Source of the DNA: Verrucomicrobiia bacterium DG1235
GTDB lineage: Bacteria; Verrucomicrobiota; Verrucomicrobiia; Opitutales; Opitutaceae
Assembly (NCBI GenBank): GCA_000155695.1
Contig: DS990592.1
Span: 4,291,820-4,355,819 of the forward strand
Direction: 5' to 3'
Length of the DNA: 64,000 nucleotides
Shown: in pieces, positions 1 to 8,255 of the stretch
Numbering within the stretch: the stretch's first letter is position 1
Layout of the letters: every line of letters begins with the position of its first letter
The notes under the pieces: generated by a model
The model's input: the letters and a program-made list of their open reading frames with translations, nothing else
Database searches by the model: none
What the model was told of the DNA's origin: nothing
Made by a program: the position numbers and the translations under genes

Positions 1-3
1 GGA

Positions 4-477
4 ATGCTAGAGGGGAAGGAGGGTGATCCGATCGCCCAGAAGGTGCGGCTGATCGAGCTGAAGCGGTCGCCGAAGTCGGGCGAAAAGGTTAAGGGGCGTG
101 GAGCGGATATCGTCTGCAAGGAAGACGGTGTCGCTATTTTCGGAGACAAGGTCGTGAACGAGCGCTATTTCGAGACGGTGGATGGCCGACTGCCGAGGGT
201 GCTGCTGATCTCCGCAGCGCTAGGTTTCGTGCCTTTACTGGGGTTGATCGCAGGTGTGATCTACTACCGTTTTCAGCTGGTGGCGCCTTACCGTCGCTAT
301 TTGCCTTGGAGTAAGGGCTTTTTGACGAAGTGGCTGGTGCGTCTCGTGTTGCTGCTGTTGGCAGCTTTGCAGATCGTGGGATTTGGTATTTTCGCCGTGC
401 CGCTGATGGCGTTCATCAATCACTGGATGTATCGATCCGCGTTTCGGTCGGACCTGAAGAAAAAGGATCTGGCCTAG
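4..477 (+). CDS. Membrane protein, possibly 5'-truncated by the window edge
   Basis: Encodes 157 residues from an ATG three bases into the window. The frame is open to the left edge, so this may be only the C-terminal part of a longer protein. The first ~65 residues are charged and soluble. Two strongly hydrophobic stretches follow (about residues 68-90 and 111-138), so it is an inner-membrane protein with a basic C-terminal tail (RSDLKKKDLA). No family was recognised and no function is proposed. It converges on the minus-strand SprA-related gene; the two stop regions overlap by 4 bases, so transcription from the two sides would collide there. Confidence 0.6.
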   Translation: MLEGKEGDPIAQKVRLIELKRSPKSGEKVKGRGADIVCKEDGVAIFGDKVVNERYFETVDGRLPRVLLISAALGFVPLLGLIAGVIYYRFQLVAPYRRYLPWSKGFLTKWLVRLVLLLLAALQIVGFGIFAVPLMAFINHWMYRSAFRSDLKKKDLA

Positions 478-1175
478 GCTTGGTAGAGCTTGGCTGCTTG
501 GAGCATGTAGGCGTTTTGGCGAGGGGCGGAATGCTCGTCGCCGGGCTCGCCTTGCCCGTTTTCGCTTTCTGAGGATGCGAAGACTTGGCGGGCGGAGGTG
601 ATTTCGCCTTTTGACTTGTCGCTTGGGTCTTCACCAGGGCCGCTTACGCGGTTTTGGTTTTTCTCAGCCTTGTCGGAATTTTTGGCGGTAGCCTCGTTCT
701 CCATTGTGGAGGCGGCAGCGGCAACCTTCAGGTCTTGTCCGGAAGGGTCGCTCGGCGCCAAGGCTGCGGCTCGGATTTGTTGGGATTTGCGAAGTGTTTC
801 CTCTGGAGTCCTGCCAGGAGAGGTGTCGATTTTCACATTTCCGCCGATCGCGTATTGGCGACCATCGGGTCCGGTTTGGAAAGTGTAATTGGGTCCGCCC
901 ATGGCGAGGCTGCCAGCGGCGGCCATATGAGCTTGCTCGTGAGCGCGGACTTCGGCGTCGCGTTGCTTGAGCTCCTCGACCTGCTTTTTTTCAGCATCGT
1001 CGAGCTGCTGCGGATTGGAAAATTTTTCTTCCTCGGCTTTCTCTGAACCTTTGTTCGATAGCTTGGAACCCTGCTCGTGATCGTGAGAATCCGGCGCAGC
1101 GGAAAACCGCTCGCTTTGTGGGCGACGATTTTGTCCGTAGGTTGCGAAACTCGCGCTGCTGATGGAGTCGATCAT
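474..1175 (-). CDS. SprA-related putative zinc metalloprotease
   Basis: A 233-residue protein with the signature of the SprA-related (CJM1_0395-like) putative metalloprotease family: a charged helix, then EVRAHEQAHMAAAG, in which HExxH-like HEQAH supplies candidate zinc ligands, then GPNYTFQTGPDGRQYAIGG. In known members this core sits between low-complexity tails, as it does here: the N terminus is Ser/Glu/Lys-rich and the C terminus Ala/Ser/Asp-rich. No signal peptide or membrane segment is visible. A longer reading from a TTG at 1220 is possible, but the ATG at 1175 (MIDSISSASF) is a more normal start. Substrate and role are unknown. Family assignment rests on the HEQAH region; proteolytic activity is family inference. 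Confidence 0.75.
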   Translation of the reverse strand: MIDSISSASFATYGQNRRPQSERFSAAPDSHDHEQGSKLSNKGSEKAEEEKFSNPQQLDDAEKKQVEELKQRDAEVRAHEQAHMAAAGSLAMGGPNYTFQTGPDGRQYAIGGNVKIDTSPGRTPEETLRKSQQIRAAALAPSDPSGQDLKVAAAASTMENEATAKNSDKAEKNQNRVSGPGEDPSDKSKGEITSARQVFASSESENGQGEPGDEHSAPRQNAYMLQAAKLYQA

Positions 1176-1266
1176 GAAAAGAGTCCTAAGGGACCAGGCC
1201 TTGGTCTTTTCATCGGTCAATTAGGGGAGTGGTTGAGCTGCGGGTGGTAATGGGGCTGTAAAATTG

Positions 1267-1297
1267 CAGAGCCCCCGGCTTTTGGCTGGGGGCTCTG
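1267..1297 (-). terminator. Rho-independent terminator
   Basis: A perfect 10-bp stem (CAGAGCCCCC paired with GGGGGCTCTG) with an 11-base loop, followed on the minus strand by a T-rich run. It lies about 50 bp after the stop of the small membrane protein gene and upstream of the SprA-related gene, so it should end the former transcript. Confidence 0.7.
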
Positions 1298-1347
1298 GTT
1301 CAATTAGGGTTTTTGGCCCCGGTATTTTTTAAATCTTAGACAAATCG

Positions 1348-1560
1348 TTATGCGTGTGAGCGTTTCTTCAACTGGCGTGGTTTCAAACGGGAGCCAGTAC
1401 CCCGGCGGAGCTCAAGCGCACCCAAGAATCCGAGCGCTGCAATGACAGCAGTGCTCGCAGTTAGCATTTTTGAACCGCTGTAGAGGTTCAGAAGTCCGAG
1501 AAGCGTTACGAACGCTATCAAGGCTGCTACGATTATGTGTCTGGTGTAGTGTGTGTTCAT
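1348..1560 (-). CDS. Small two-helix membrane protein
   Basis: Seventy residues starting from an ATG. Two hydrophobic segments (about residues 8-28 and 34-52) are followed by a very basic tail (RRGTGSRLKPRQLKKRSHA), predicting a small inner-membrane hairpin with the tail in the cytoplasm. No family recognised. It is divergent from the LysR-type regulator with 94 bp between start codons, the usual arrangement for a LysR target, so control by that regulator is plausible but unproven. A strong hairpin terminator follows. It could also be an unrelated small orphan protein. Confidence 0.6.
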   Translation of the reverse strand: MNTHYTRHIIVAALIAFVTLLGLLNLYSGSKMLTASTAVIAALGFLGALELRRGTGSRLKPRQLKKRSHA

Positions 1561-1632
1561 GTTGTTGAGCCAGTATTGCTGGTCGTTTGTACTATATCGG
1601 ATTTCATTTATAAGTTGAAATACTTAATAATT

Positions 1633-1666
1633 ATGCAATCCATAGGTTCAGACTATGGAATTGCAT
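1633..1666 (+). promoter_or_regulatory. Palindrome over the LysR start codon (possible operator or start-sequestering hairpin)
   Basis: The arms ATGCAATCCATAG (1633-1645) and CTATGGAATTGCAT (1653-1666) pair over 13 bp with a single bulged A and a 7-base spacer. The start codon at 1655 lies inside the right arm. The core ATAG-N7-CTAT has the spacing of the half-site described for OxyR (ATAGnTnnnAnCTAT) and matches all but one of its fixed positions. It could be a DNA operator, an mRNA hairpin occluding the start, or both. Confidence 0.55.
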
Positions 1667-2557
1667 CAGCTCAGGTATTTTTTGGCGGTGGCGGAGGCGG
1701 GAAACTTCACTCGCGCGGCGGAGAAGTGTTTCGTTTCGCAGCCGTCCCTAAGCGCTCAGATCATAAAGCTTGAGGGAGAGCTCGGGCAGAAGCTCTTCAA
1801 TCGGCTTGGACGGAGGGCAGAGCTAACTCGGGCGGGCACCTTCTTGGAGTCGCGAGCTCGCACGATCTTGATGGAGGTGGAGAATGCGGAGCGGCAGATC
1901 AAGGAGAACGAAGAGGATATTCGCGGGATCGTTAAGGTCGGGGTGACGCCGTCGGTGACGCCGTATTTGATTCCGCCGGTGATTCGGATGTGTCGGGAGC
2001 GTTATCCAAATCTGGAAATAAACATTCAGGAGAATCTCCGTCGTCGCCTCATTGACGAGGTGCAGCAGGGGCATTTGGAGGTAGCGATTTCATCTTACAC
2101 GGGAGATGCGGCGAACATCGATGCGGAGCCGATTTTGCAGGAAGACTTGGTTTTGGCTGTATCCAAAACGCACCGACTCGCGACGCAGAAGTCGAAAGTG
2201 TCGATCGAGGATTTCAAGGATGAGCCATTGGTCTTGCTGGGGGAGTCGGCTACCTTGGGCGACAAGGTCTTCGATTTTTTCGACAAGATGAACATCGAGC
2301 CGAAGGTGGTGGCTCTGTGCTCGCAGGTGCGCTCGGTGAAGGAGATGGTGAACCTCGGGCTCGGGGTTGCTATTTTGCCGGCAATGGCGAAGGAGGAGCA
2401 CTTGCCATTTGAGATCGTTTACCGTTCGCTGGTTTCGGAGCGGATGAAGCGACTGCTTTTTGCGCTGACGCATTCGCGGCGGTACTTGTCACCGGGAGCT
2501 CGTGTATTCGTTGATCTGATACGAGAGGTAGCGTATGCTTACGATGGCAATGAGTAA
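1655..2557 (+). CDS. LysR-family transcriptional regulator, OxyR-like without redox cysteines
   Basis: A 300-residue LysR-type regulator. Residues 1-60 form the winged helix-turn-helix (MELHQLRYFLAVAEAGNFTRAA...SQPSLSAQIIKLE), followed by a linker helix and a two-lobed effector domain (about 90-295). The N-terminal half and the later GLGVAILP motif resemble OxyR. Where OxyR has its two reactive cysteines (HCLRDQAMGFC region) this protein reads ATLGDKVFDFF, so peroxide sensing by that disulfide is not possible. The effector is unknown. The ATG at 1655 fits the family's N terminus exactly. An OxyR-like palindrome covers that start codon, suggesting autoregulation. The divergent small membrane protein gene is the nearest candidate target. 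Confidence 0.9.
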   Translation: MELHQLRYFLAVAEAGNFTRAAEKCFVSQPSLSAQIIKLEGELGQKLFNRLGRRAELTRAGTFLESRARTILMEVENAERQIKENEEDIRGIVKVGVTPSVTPYLIPPVIRMCRERYPNLEINIQENLRRRLIDEVQQGHLEVAISSYTGDAANIDAEPILQEDLVLAVSKTHRLATQKSKVSIEDFKDEPLVLLGESATLGDKVFDFFDKMNIEPKVVALCSQVRSVKEMVNLGLGVAILPAMAKEEHLPFEIVYRSLVSERMKRLLFALTHSRRYLSPGARVFVDLIREVAYAYDGNE

Positions 2558-2561
2558 TGAA

Positions 2562-2587
2562 AAAGGACGCCGTCTCGGGCGTCCTTT
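2562..2587. terminator. Bidirectional terminator between convergent genes
   Basis: AAAGGACGCC and GGCGTCCTTT form a perfect 10-bp stem with a 6-base loop, with A/T runs on both sides. It sits between the LysR gene and the convergent oxidoreductase gene and can serve both. Confidence 0.85.
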
Positions 2588-2614
2588 GTGAAGTGAGCTA
2601 TTTTGCCTACTTGG

Positions 2615-3775
2615 CTAAACCTTGATGAACTTCGTCCACTTGGATTTTGACTTGGATGACTTTACGGCGCTCTCGATGAAGGCCATGCCTTCGAGGCCGT
2701 CGTCCACGTTGGGGAAGTCGAGGTTTTTGGGGATCTTCTTTCCTTCGACTTCGGCGGCGATAGCTTTGGCCGCTGCCAGATAGACGTTGGCGAAGGCTTC
2801 GATGAAGGCCTCGGGGTGTCCGAAAGGCGTGCGGGTGTTTTCTTGAGCAGCTTTGCAGAGGTAGTCGTTTCCGCGGCGGTAGGTTTGGCGAGGCTTGTCG
2901 GCGTACTTGACGATGAGCTCGTTAGGATCTTCCTGATGCCACTCCAGCGAAGCCTTTTCGCCGTAGATGCGGATGTTGAGGTTGTTCTCGTCGCCACCGG
3001 AAATCTGGGAGGCGTAGAGAATGCCTTTTGCTCCGCCCTTGTAGCGGAGGAGGATGTTGCCATCGTCGTCCAGCTCGCGTCCGGGGATGAAGGCGGTGAG
3101 CTCGGCACAGAGCTCGTCGATTTCGAGACCGGTGATGTAGCGGCCAAGGTTTTCGGCGTGTGTACCGATATCTCCCATACAATTGGAGATTCCGGCTACG
3201 GCGGGGTCGGCTCTCCAGGAGTCGATGGCTCCGCTGACCTTTTTTGTGATTTCGCCGACGGAGTAGCCTTGCGGATACTCTGTAACAATTTTTAGGATAC
3301 GTCCGAGCTTGCCTTTTGAAACCATGTCGCGGGCTTCCTTGACCATGGGGTAGCCGGTGTAGTTGTGGGTCAGGGCAAAGATTTTGCCGGACTTTTCGAC
3401 GATTTTCTTAAGCTGTCTACCTTCCTTGAGGGTGAAGGTCATGGGCTTGTCGCAGATGACGTTGAAGCCATGTTCGAGAAAGCACTTGGCGACGGCGAAG
3501 TGCATATTGTTGCGCACGACGATACTGACGAAATCGATGCGTTCGCCGACGGGAAGGGCGGCTTCGGCTTTCGCCATCTCTTCGTAGGATGCGTAGACGC
3601 GGCTTGGGTCGAGGTGGAAGTCTTGGCCGGAGAGCTTGGACTTCTTGGGGTCGGAAGAGAAGGCTCCGGCCACCAGTTCGATTTTTCCGTCGAGGTTGGC
3701 AGCCATGCGGTGAACGGCTCCGATGAAGGCTCCGCGGCCTCCGCCGACCATTCCCATTTTCAATTTTCTTTTCAT
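2615..3775 (-). CDS. Gfo/Idh/MocA-family NAD(P)-dependent sugar oxidoreductase
   Basis: A 386-residue cytoplasmic dehydrogenase. The N-terminal Rossmann fold begins MGMVGGGRGAFIGAVHRMAA (the dinucleotide-binding glycine loop). The CDKPMTF motif, with the conserved lysine after the second beta-alpha region, is at about residue 110, and the C-terminal alpha/beta substrate domain carries THNYTGYPMV and GDIGTHAENL. Such enzymes oxidise or reduce cyclic sugars or polyols; the substrate cannot be read from sequence. The ATG at 3775 (MKRKLKMG) is chosen because earlier in-frame codons extend through the repeat-rich spacer. It is the last gene of a three-gene minus-strand cluster with another family member and an isomerase-like protein. 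Confidence 0.9.
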   Translation of the reverse strand: MKRKLKMGMVGGGRGAFIGAVHRMAANLDGKIELVAGAFSSDPKKSKLSGQDFHLDPSRVYASYEEMAKAEAALPVGERIDFVSIVVRNNMHFAVAKCFLEHGFNVICDKPMTFTLKEGRQLKKIVEKSGKIFALTHNYTGYPMVKEARDMVSKGKLGRILKIVTEYPQGYSVGEITKKVSGAIDSWRADPAVAGISNCMGDIGTHAENLGRYITGLEIDELCAELTAFIPGRELDDDGNILLRYKGGAKGILYASQISGGDENNLNIRIYGEKASLEWHQEDPNELIVKYADKPRQTYRRGNDYLCKAAQENTRTPFGHPEAFIEAFANVYLAAAKAIAAEVEGKKIPKNLDFPNVDDGLEGMAFIESAVKSSKSKSKWTKFIKV

Positions 3776-3816
3776 AGAACTTAGGTGATTGGTTCTGGGT
3801 ATTTGGTTTTTGGTGA

Positions 3817-4896
3817 CTAGCAGGCGACGGGCTTGCCGGTTTTTGCGGATTCGTAGAGTGCGTCGATGATTTTCATCAGCGAGAGAGCCTGGTCGGGAGT
3901 ATTGATGGGCTTTTCCTTGCCTGTAATTGAATGGATGAAGTTTGCCGCGGAGCGAGAGCGTCCCATGTCTTCGCAAGGCTCGGTGAGCACGGAGCGATTG
4001 ACGGAGTTTCCGCCTTCCTGGGTGTAAAGCTCGCAGCTGTCGATGCTGGTCTCGTCGAGGCCGTCGACTCCGAAGAGGCGCTCGATCTTGCCGCCGGCTC
4101 CGGTGCCTTGGAAGACGACGGAGACTTCCTCGCGCTTCACGAGCTCAGCCCACGAGACTTGCATGGTAAGGACTTGTCCGGTCTTGAAGGTGACGAATCC
4201 GTGGGCGGCGCTTTCGACGTCGGTAGGTCCACCAGCGTCGGGGATGCCCCAGGGGCCTTTGTAGTTCTTGTCGTCGATGAAGTCGGAAAAGGTTTGTCCG
4301 AGGACGTATGCAGGTTCTGGATACCCCATGAGGTACATGGAGAGGTCGACCATGTGGAGGAGGTCGATGAGGGGACCGCCGCCGGCGAGGTCTTTGTTGG
4401 TGAACCAGCCGCCGAAGCCGGGGATGCCAGTGCGGCGTATCCATTTGGCTTGTGCGGAGTTGATTTTTCCAATGGTGCCGTTTTCGACGTATTCGCGCAT
4501 GGCGAAGGATTCGGGGCGGGCGCGGTTGTTGAAGTTGAACATGAGGATCTTGCCCGCTTTTTCGGCGGCGTCCTTCATTTGCTGAACGCCTGCGGCGTCG
4601 ATGGCGGGAGGCTTTTCGCAGAAGACGTGCTTGCCTTCGTTTAGAGCTTGTACGGCGAGGGGAGCGTGAAACTTGTTCGGCACGATGATGGTGACGGCGT
4701 CTAGCTCGGGGAGCTCGTCGAACATGGTTTCCACGCTGCCGAATGACTTTTCGACGCCGTAGCGTTCGGCGGCGGCCTTGGCGGCGGCTTCGTTAAGGTC
4801 GGCGATGGCGAGGATTTCCGCGCCTGCTTGCTTGAATCCGGCGATGTGGTACTGGGCCATGCCGCCCGCTCCGATGATTCCTACTTTTATGGACAT
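3817..4896 (-). CDS. Gfo/Idh/MocA-family oxidoreductase, second copy in cluster
   Basis: A 359-residue dehydrogenase starting MSIKVGIIGAGGMAQYHIAG, a clean Rossmann GxGxxG nucleotide-binding loop. The family lysine motif CEKPPAID lies at about residue 95, and the C-terminal substrate domain contains GGGPLIDLLHMVDLSMYLMG, where the D/H pair usually contacts substrate and cofactor. It is only distantly related to its downstream neighbour, so the two probably act on different intermediates. It lies 41 bp upstream of the other oxidoreductase and 41 bp downstream of the isomerase-like gene, probably one operon. The upstream spacer is a low-complexity repeat. Longer in-frame readings beyond 4896 only shadow the isomerase gene. 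Confidence 0.9.
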   Translation of the reverse strand: MSIKVGIIGAGGMAQYHIAGFKQAGAEILAIADLNEAAAKAAAERYGVEKSFGSVETMFDELPELDAVTIIVPNKFHAPLAVQALNEGKHVFCEKPPAIDAAGVQQMKDAAEKAGKILMFNFNNRARPESFAMREYVENGTIGKINSAQAKWIRRTGIPGFGGWFTNKDLAGGGPLIDLLHMVDLSMYLMGYPEPAYVLGQTFSDFIDDKNYKGPWGIPDAGGPTDVESAAHGFVTFKTGQVLTMQVSWAELVKREEVSVVFQGTGAGGKIERLFGVDGLDETSIDSCELYTQEGGNSVNRSVLTEPCEDMGRSRSAANFIHSITGKEKPINTPDQALSLMKIIDALYESAKTGKPVAC

Positions 4897-4905
4897 AGTA
4901 ATATT

Positions 4906-4936
4906 AGGTGCTGGGTATTGGGTCCTGGGTCTTAGG
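4906..4936. repeat. Low-complexity CTGGGT repeat in operon spacer
   Basis: Tandem degenerate units of the type GGTGCTGGGTATTGGGTCC fill the spacer between two operon genes. A shorter relative lies in the next spacer (about 3790-3810), and a longer one interrupts the U32 gene near 34.05 kb. Confidence 0.6.
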
Positions 4937-4937
4937 A

Positions 4938-5981
4938 CTATTGCTTCTCCTTGTCGAAGGCGGCGTCGAAGGCGACGTTGCTGGTGGGGAAGTCTGAGGC
5001 GCGGACGAAGTCGGATGCTTCGGAGGCGCCGTGGACGCGGTCCATGCGGATGTCTTCCCACTCGACGGAGAGCGGTCCGGCGTAGCCGATGTCGTTGAGG
5101 GCGACGATGATTTCCTCGAAATTGATGTCGCCGTGGCCGAGGGAGCGGAAGTCCCAATAGCGGCGAGCGTCGCCGAAATCGGTGTGTCCGCCAAATACGC
5201 CTACGTCGCCATTTCCGTGGCCCCACCAGACGTCTTTCATGTGGACGTGGTAGATGCGGTCGGAGAAATCGCGGATGAACTTAACGTAGTCGACGCCTTG
5301 ATAGCCGAGGTGCGAGGGGTCGTAGTTGAAGCCGAAGCGCTTGTGCCCTTTGACGGCGTCGATGGCACGGGCTGCGGAGGCGATGTCGAATGCGATTTCG
5401 GTCGGGTGGACTTCGAGGGCGAAGTTGACGTTTAGCTTGTCGAAGGCGTCGAGGATGGGGATGAAGCGTTTGGCGAAGTCCTGGAAACCTTTTTCGAGAT
5501 AGGCTTGGTCCGTTGGCGGGAAGGCGTAGAGGGCGTGCCAGATGGAGGAGCCGGTGAATCCGTTGACGACGGCGGGGGACTTGTCCTTGGGATTGCGGCC
5601 TGGCTTGCAGTCGAAGAACTTGCGAGCTGCCTTGGCGGCGGTGATCATGTTTTTCGCGGCGCGCTTGCGGACGCCTTCCGGCTTGCCGTCGCCCCAGATT
5701 TCAGGGGAGAGGATGGCTTTGTGACGATCGTCGATATTGTCGCAAATGGCTTGGCCGACGAGGTGATTGGAAATGGCGAAGCAGGTGAGGCCGTTTTCCT
5801 CGAGCAGGGCCCACTTGTCTTGGCAGTATTTTTTGCTGCGGGCGGCTTGAACGACGTCGAAGTGGTCGCCCCAACAGGCGAGCTCGATGCCGTCGTAGCC
5901 CATTTTCTTAGCGAGTGGGGCGAGTTCTTCGATTGAGAGGTCGGCCCATTGGCCGGTGAAGAGTGTGACGGGTCTAGGCAT
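4938..5981 (-). CDS. Sugar phosphate isomerase/epimerase-like TIM-barrel protein
   Basis: A 347-residue protein of the xylose-isomerase-like TIM-barrel superfamily (AP endonuclease 2 fold). Family marks include the N-terminal strand [19 protein letters not shown] with [15 protein letters not shown], the metal/substrate-binding ALEVHPTE (about residue 190), [25 protein letters not shown], and a late SVEWED. The Glu, Asp, His and Glu residues in these motifs match the divalent-metal ligands of the fold. First gene of the cluster with two Gfo/Idh/MocA oxidoreductases; that trio is common in pathways that oxidise a sugar to a keto-sugar and then isomerise or cleave it. Exact substrate unknown. 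Confidence 0.88.
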   Translation of the reverse strand: MPRPVTLFTGQWADLSIEELAPLAKKMGYDGIELACWGDHFDVVQAARSKKYCQDKWALLEENGLTCFAISNHLVGQAICDNIDDRHKAILSPEIWGDGKPEGVRKRAAKNMITAAKAARKFFDCKPGRNPKDKSPAVVNGFTGSSIWHALYAFPPTDQAYLEKGFQDFAKRFIPILDAFDKLNVNFALEVHPTEIAFDIASAARAIDAVKGHKRFGFNYDPSHLGYQGVDYVKFIRDFSDRIYHVHMKDVWWGHGNGDVGVFGGHTDFGDARRYWDFRSLGHGDINFEEIIVALNDIGYAGPLSVEWEDIRMDRVHGASEASDFVRASDFPTSNVAFDAAFDKEKQ

Positions 5982-6173
5982 GATAATGCTTTGGTTTTCT
6001 ATTTAGGGGAGAGCCGCTTTTCGAGTGGCGGCAAAGTGTAGGGTTAAATCAATGCTTTGGAGTAAAAATGGGGTCGAACGCGTGGCAATGCGAAATGCTC
6101 GCAGGGCTGGCTTGCATAAGAGTGTGGGTAGGGCGTGAGAACGGGGGCTTATCGAGAAAACGGATACGCGGGT

Positions 6174-7469
6174 TTAGTCGTAGAGCCAGAAGTGGCGGCT
6201 TTCGATTTGGAATTGCTTGGCTTGTCGCTGCCAAAGGGTGATGTAGCCGCTGACGTTTGCTTGGGCGCCTTTGAGGGCGAGCTGGTTCCACCAGCTGCTT
6301 GATCCGGTGTGCTTGTTGAAGAGTTCCGCCTGTGATTGGGTGGCTTGGGCGAAAGGGTTGTCCGGCTCGAGCTTGGCGGTGATTTGCATCATGTAGAAGC
6401 TCAGCTCGGTGGGTCGCCATGTGTTCCAGTTGGTGACCTTGACGTAGAGGCCTTCGCCTTGGCTAGTTTTCTTTTTGGTGAAGGTGATGCCGGGGATCTG
6501 GCAGGCTTCGAGCTCGGAGAGAAGCTGGTCGAGTTCGACGCCTTCGTAGCGCAGGCAGCGGAAGGGGTATTCGGAACCGATGCCGTGTTTGAAGCCGCCC
6601 AGTTGAGCGCCGAGTCCGGTCATTGGATAGCCGACGACGGCTTCGAAGTTAGGAATGAAGGGGGAGGTGGGTATCCATTTTAGGCCGGTCTGGGGCCAGC
6701 TCATATAGCGGTTCCAGCCTTCCATGGTGACGATTTTTAGGCTGCCGGCGTTTCTTTGGGCTTCGGAAATGTTGAGTATCCCGGGAGTGGATACGGCCAT
6801 GCGGGCGAGTTCGCCGATGGTGAGACCGTGAACGTAGGGGGTGCGGAAGGCGCCGACGTAGCTTTGCCATTTGGCTTCGAGCGGGGGGCCGTCGACTTTG
6901 AGACCGCCGAGCGGATTGGGACGGTCGAGGATGACGACTTCTTTGCCATTTTCGAAGCAGGCTTCGATGGCGAGCTTCATACAGCTGACGAAGGTGTAGG
7001 AGCGGGTGCCGATGTCCTGGAGATCGATGACGAGAGTATCGATATTTTGGAGCATGGCCGGGGTCGGCTTGCGATATCGGCCGTAGAGCGAGTAGACGGG
7101 TAGTCCGGTGCGGGCATCGACTTTGTCGAGCACAGGGACGTCGGCTTTTTCGTTGCCGTAGATGCCGTGCTCCGGTCCGAAGAGGGTGGTGAGGTTGACG
7201 CTGCGGGCGGAGCTCAGGACTTGAATGGTGCTGATCCCGTTGCGGTTCACTCCGGCCGGATGAGTGAGCAGGCCGACTCGTTTGCCTTTGAGATCGGCGA
7301 AGCCGTCTGCTTCTAGAACGTCAATGCCCAGCTGCGTTTTGGCGGCGGTATTGGATTGTTGGATATGCTGTCCGGAGGCTGCGAATGGAAGAAGGCAGCA
7401 AGCCAGAACGAGCAAGAGGGCAGTGGGGAAAGGGGCGGTTCCCCGTTTTTTAGTTGGTTCACTCCGCAT
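6174..7469 (-). CDS. namZ: NamZ-family exo-beta-N-acetylmuramidase (DUF1343)
   Basis: A 431-residue protein of the DUF1343/NamZ family (GH171), whose studied member releases terminal MurNAc from peptidoglycan fragments. Diagnostic blocks are [69 protein letters not shown] and [12 protein letters not shown], in the usual order. Residues 1-33 form a signal peptide (basic start, hydrophobic core, ending near AASG), so it should act outside the cytoplasm. Start is the ATG at 7469; the longer open frame runs back into the DUF2062 gene and is not credible. It is last in a minus-strand run that begins with a BON-domain gene. Likely role: wall turnover or scavenging of peptidoglycan. Confidence 0.92.
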   Translation of the reverse strand: MRSEPTKKRGTAPFPTALLLVLACCLLPFAASGQHIQQSNTAAKTQLGIDVLEADGFADLKGKRVGLLTHPAGVNRNGISTIQVLSSARSVNLTTLFGPEHGIYGNEKADVPVLDKVDARTGLPVYSLYGRYRKPTPAMLQNIDTLVIDLQDIGTRSYTFVSCMKLAIEACFENGKEVVILDRPNPLGGLKVDGPPLEAKWQSYVGAFRTPYVHGLTIGELARMAVSTPGILNISEAQRNAGSLKIVTMEGWNRYMSWPQTGLKWIPTSPFIPNFEAVVGYPMTGLGAQLGGFKHGIGSEYPFRCLRYEGVELDQLLSELEACQIPGITFTKKKTSQGEGLYVKVTNWNTWRPTELSFYMMQITAKLEPDNPFAQATQSQAELFNKHTGSSSWWNQLALKGAQANVSGYITLWQRQAKQFQIESRHFWLYD

Positions 7470-7510
7470 GAAGGTGCCGAATTTGCACCGCCTAAGTGGA
7501 TTGGGCAAAC

Positions 7511-8074
7511 CTAACTTTTGAGCATCCGCTTCACATTTACGCTCTTGTTGAGTCGGCGGAAGATGAAGAAGCGGAAAATAAGATCGACCACGAAGCCGAA
7601 AAGCAATCCGACGACGATGCCGCCGATGACTGCGTTGTAGGTGACTCGCATGATACCAGCGTGCATGGAGGGGAGCCCCCAGAGATCGACGAGCCAATTG
7701 CCAACGTGGGCTGTAAAGGCGTAGATGGGGATGGCGGTGAAGATGTTCGTGACGAGCTGCACGCTCATGATGGCGAGCAAGTTGGCCCGGACTGCGAGAG
7801 CCACGAAAAAGGCGACGACGAACTGCGCTCCGAAGATGGGAAGAAATGCGATGATGCTTCCGAGGTAAATTGCCATGCGTACCTCGCGTTCGCCGAACTT
7901 CCAGAGGTGCGGTGTTTTGCGGGCGGCTTTGGCGAACCATTTGAGCACGGGCCAGCGGTGCAAGTTTGCCCGGCGAGGCAGGGGGCGAAGGAGTTGCTTG
8001 GCTCGTCGAATCCGAGAGTGCTCACGCGAGCGATGCTCGGTGTCGTGGCGGGTCTCGGTTTCGATGGTTTTCAT
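7511..8074 (-). CDS. DUF2062 membrane protein
   Basis: A 187-residue protein. A basic, arginine-rich N-terminal third is followed by a DUF2062-type membrane domain: [19 protein letters not shown] (the hallmark FLPIFGxQ motif), then two or three further hydrophobic helices ending [12 protein letters not shown]2062 proteins are small inner-membrane proteins of unknown biochemical function, sometimes fused to or encoded near glycosyltransferases. It lies 41 bp upstream of the NamZ gene and downstream of glycerate kinase on the same strand, so it may be cotranscribed with either. No function is proposed beyond the domain. Confidence 0.85.
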   Translation of the reverse strand: MKTIETETRHDTEHRSREHSRIRRAKQLLRPLPRRANLHRWPVLKWFAKAARKTPHLWKFGEREVRMAIYLGSIIAFLPIFGAQFVVAFFVALAVRANLLAIMSVQLVTNIFTAIPIYAFTAHVGNWLVDLWGLPSMHAGIMRVTYNAVIGGIVVGLLFGFVVDLIFRFFIFRRLNKSVNVKRMLKS

Positions 8075-8255
8075 GGGAGCTGGTGGTTGTGAGTCAGGGG
8101 CCCGTCGCGTTCAAGTTTATCTGTGAAAGGTTTTCGCAAATGGGTTTGGATCGCGTGGAGATTTCGTTGCTTGCCTACTCAATGACTCGACGAATGGACG
8201 GCGTCCTTGATTGGGCTGCGTCTCTTTCGTTGAAAATTGACGCTTCGTTGGCGTT

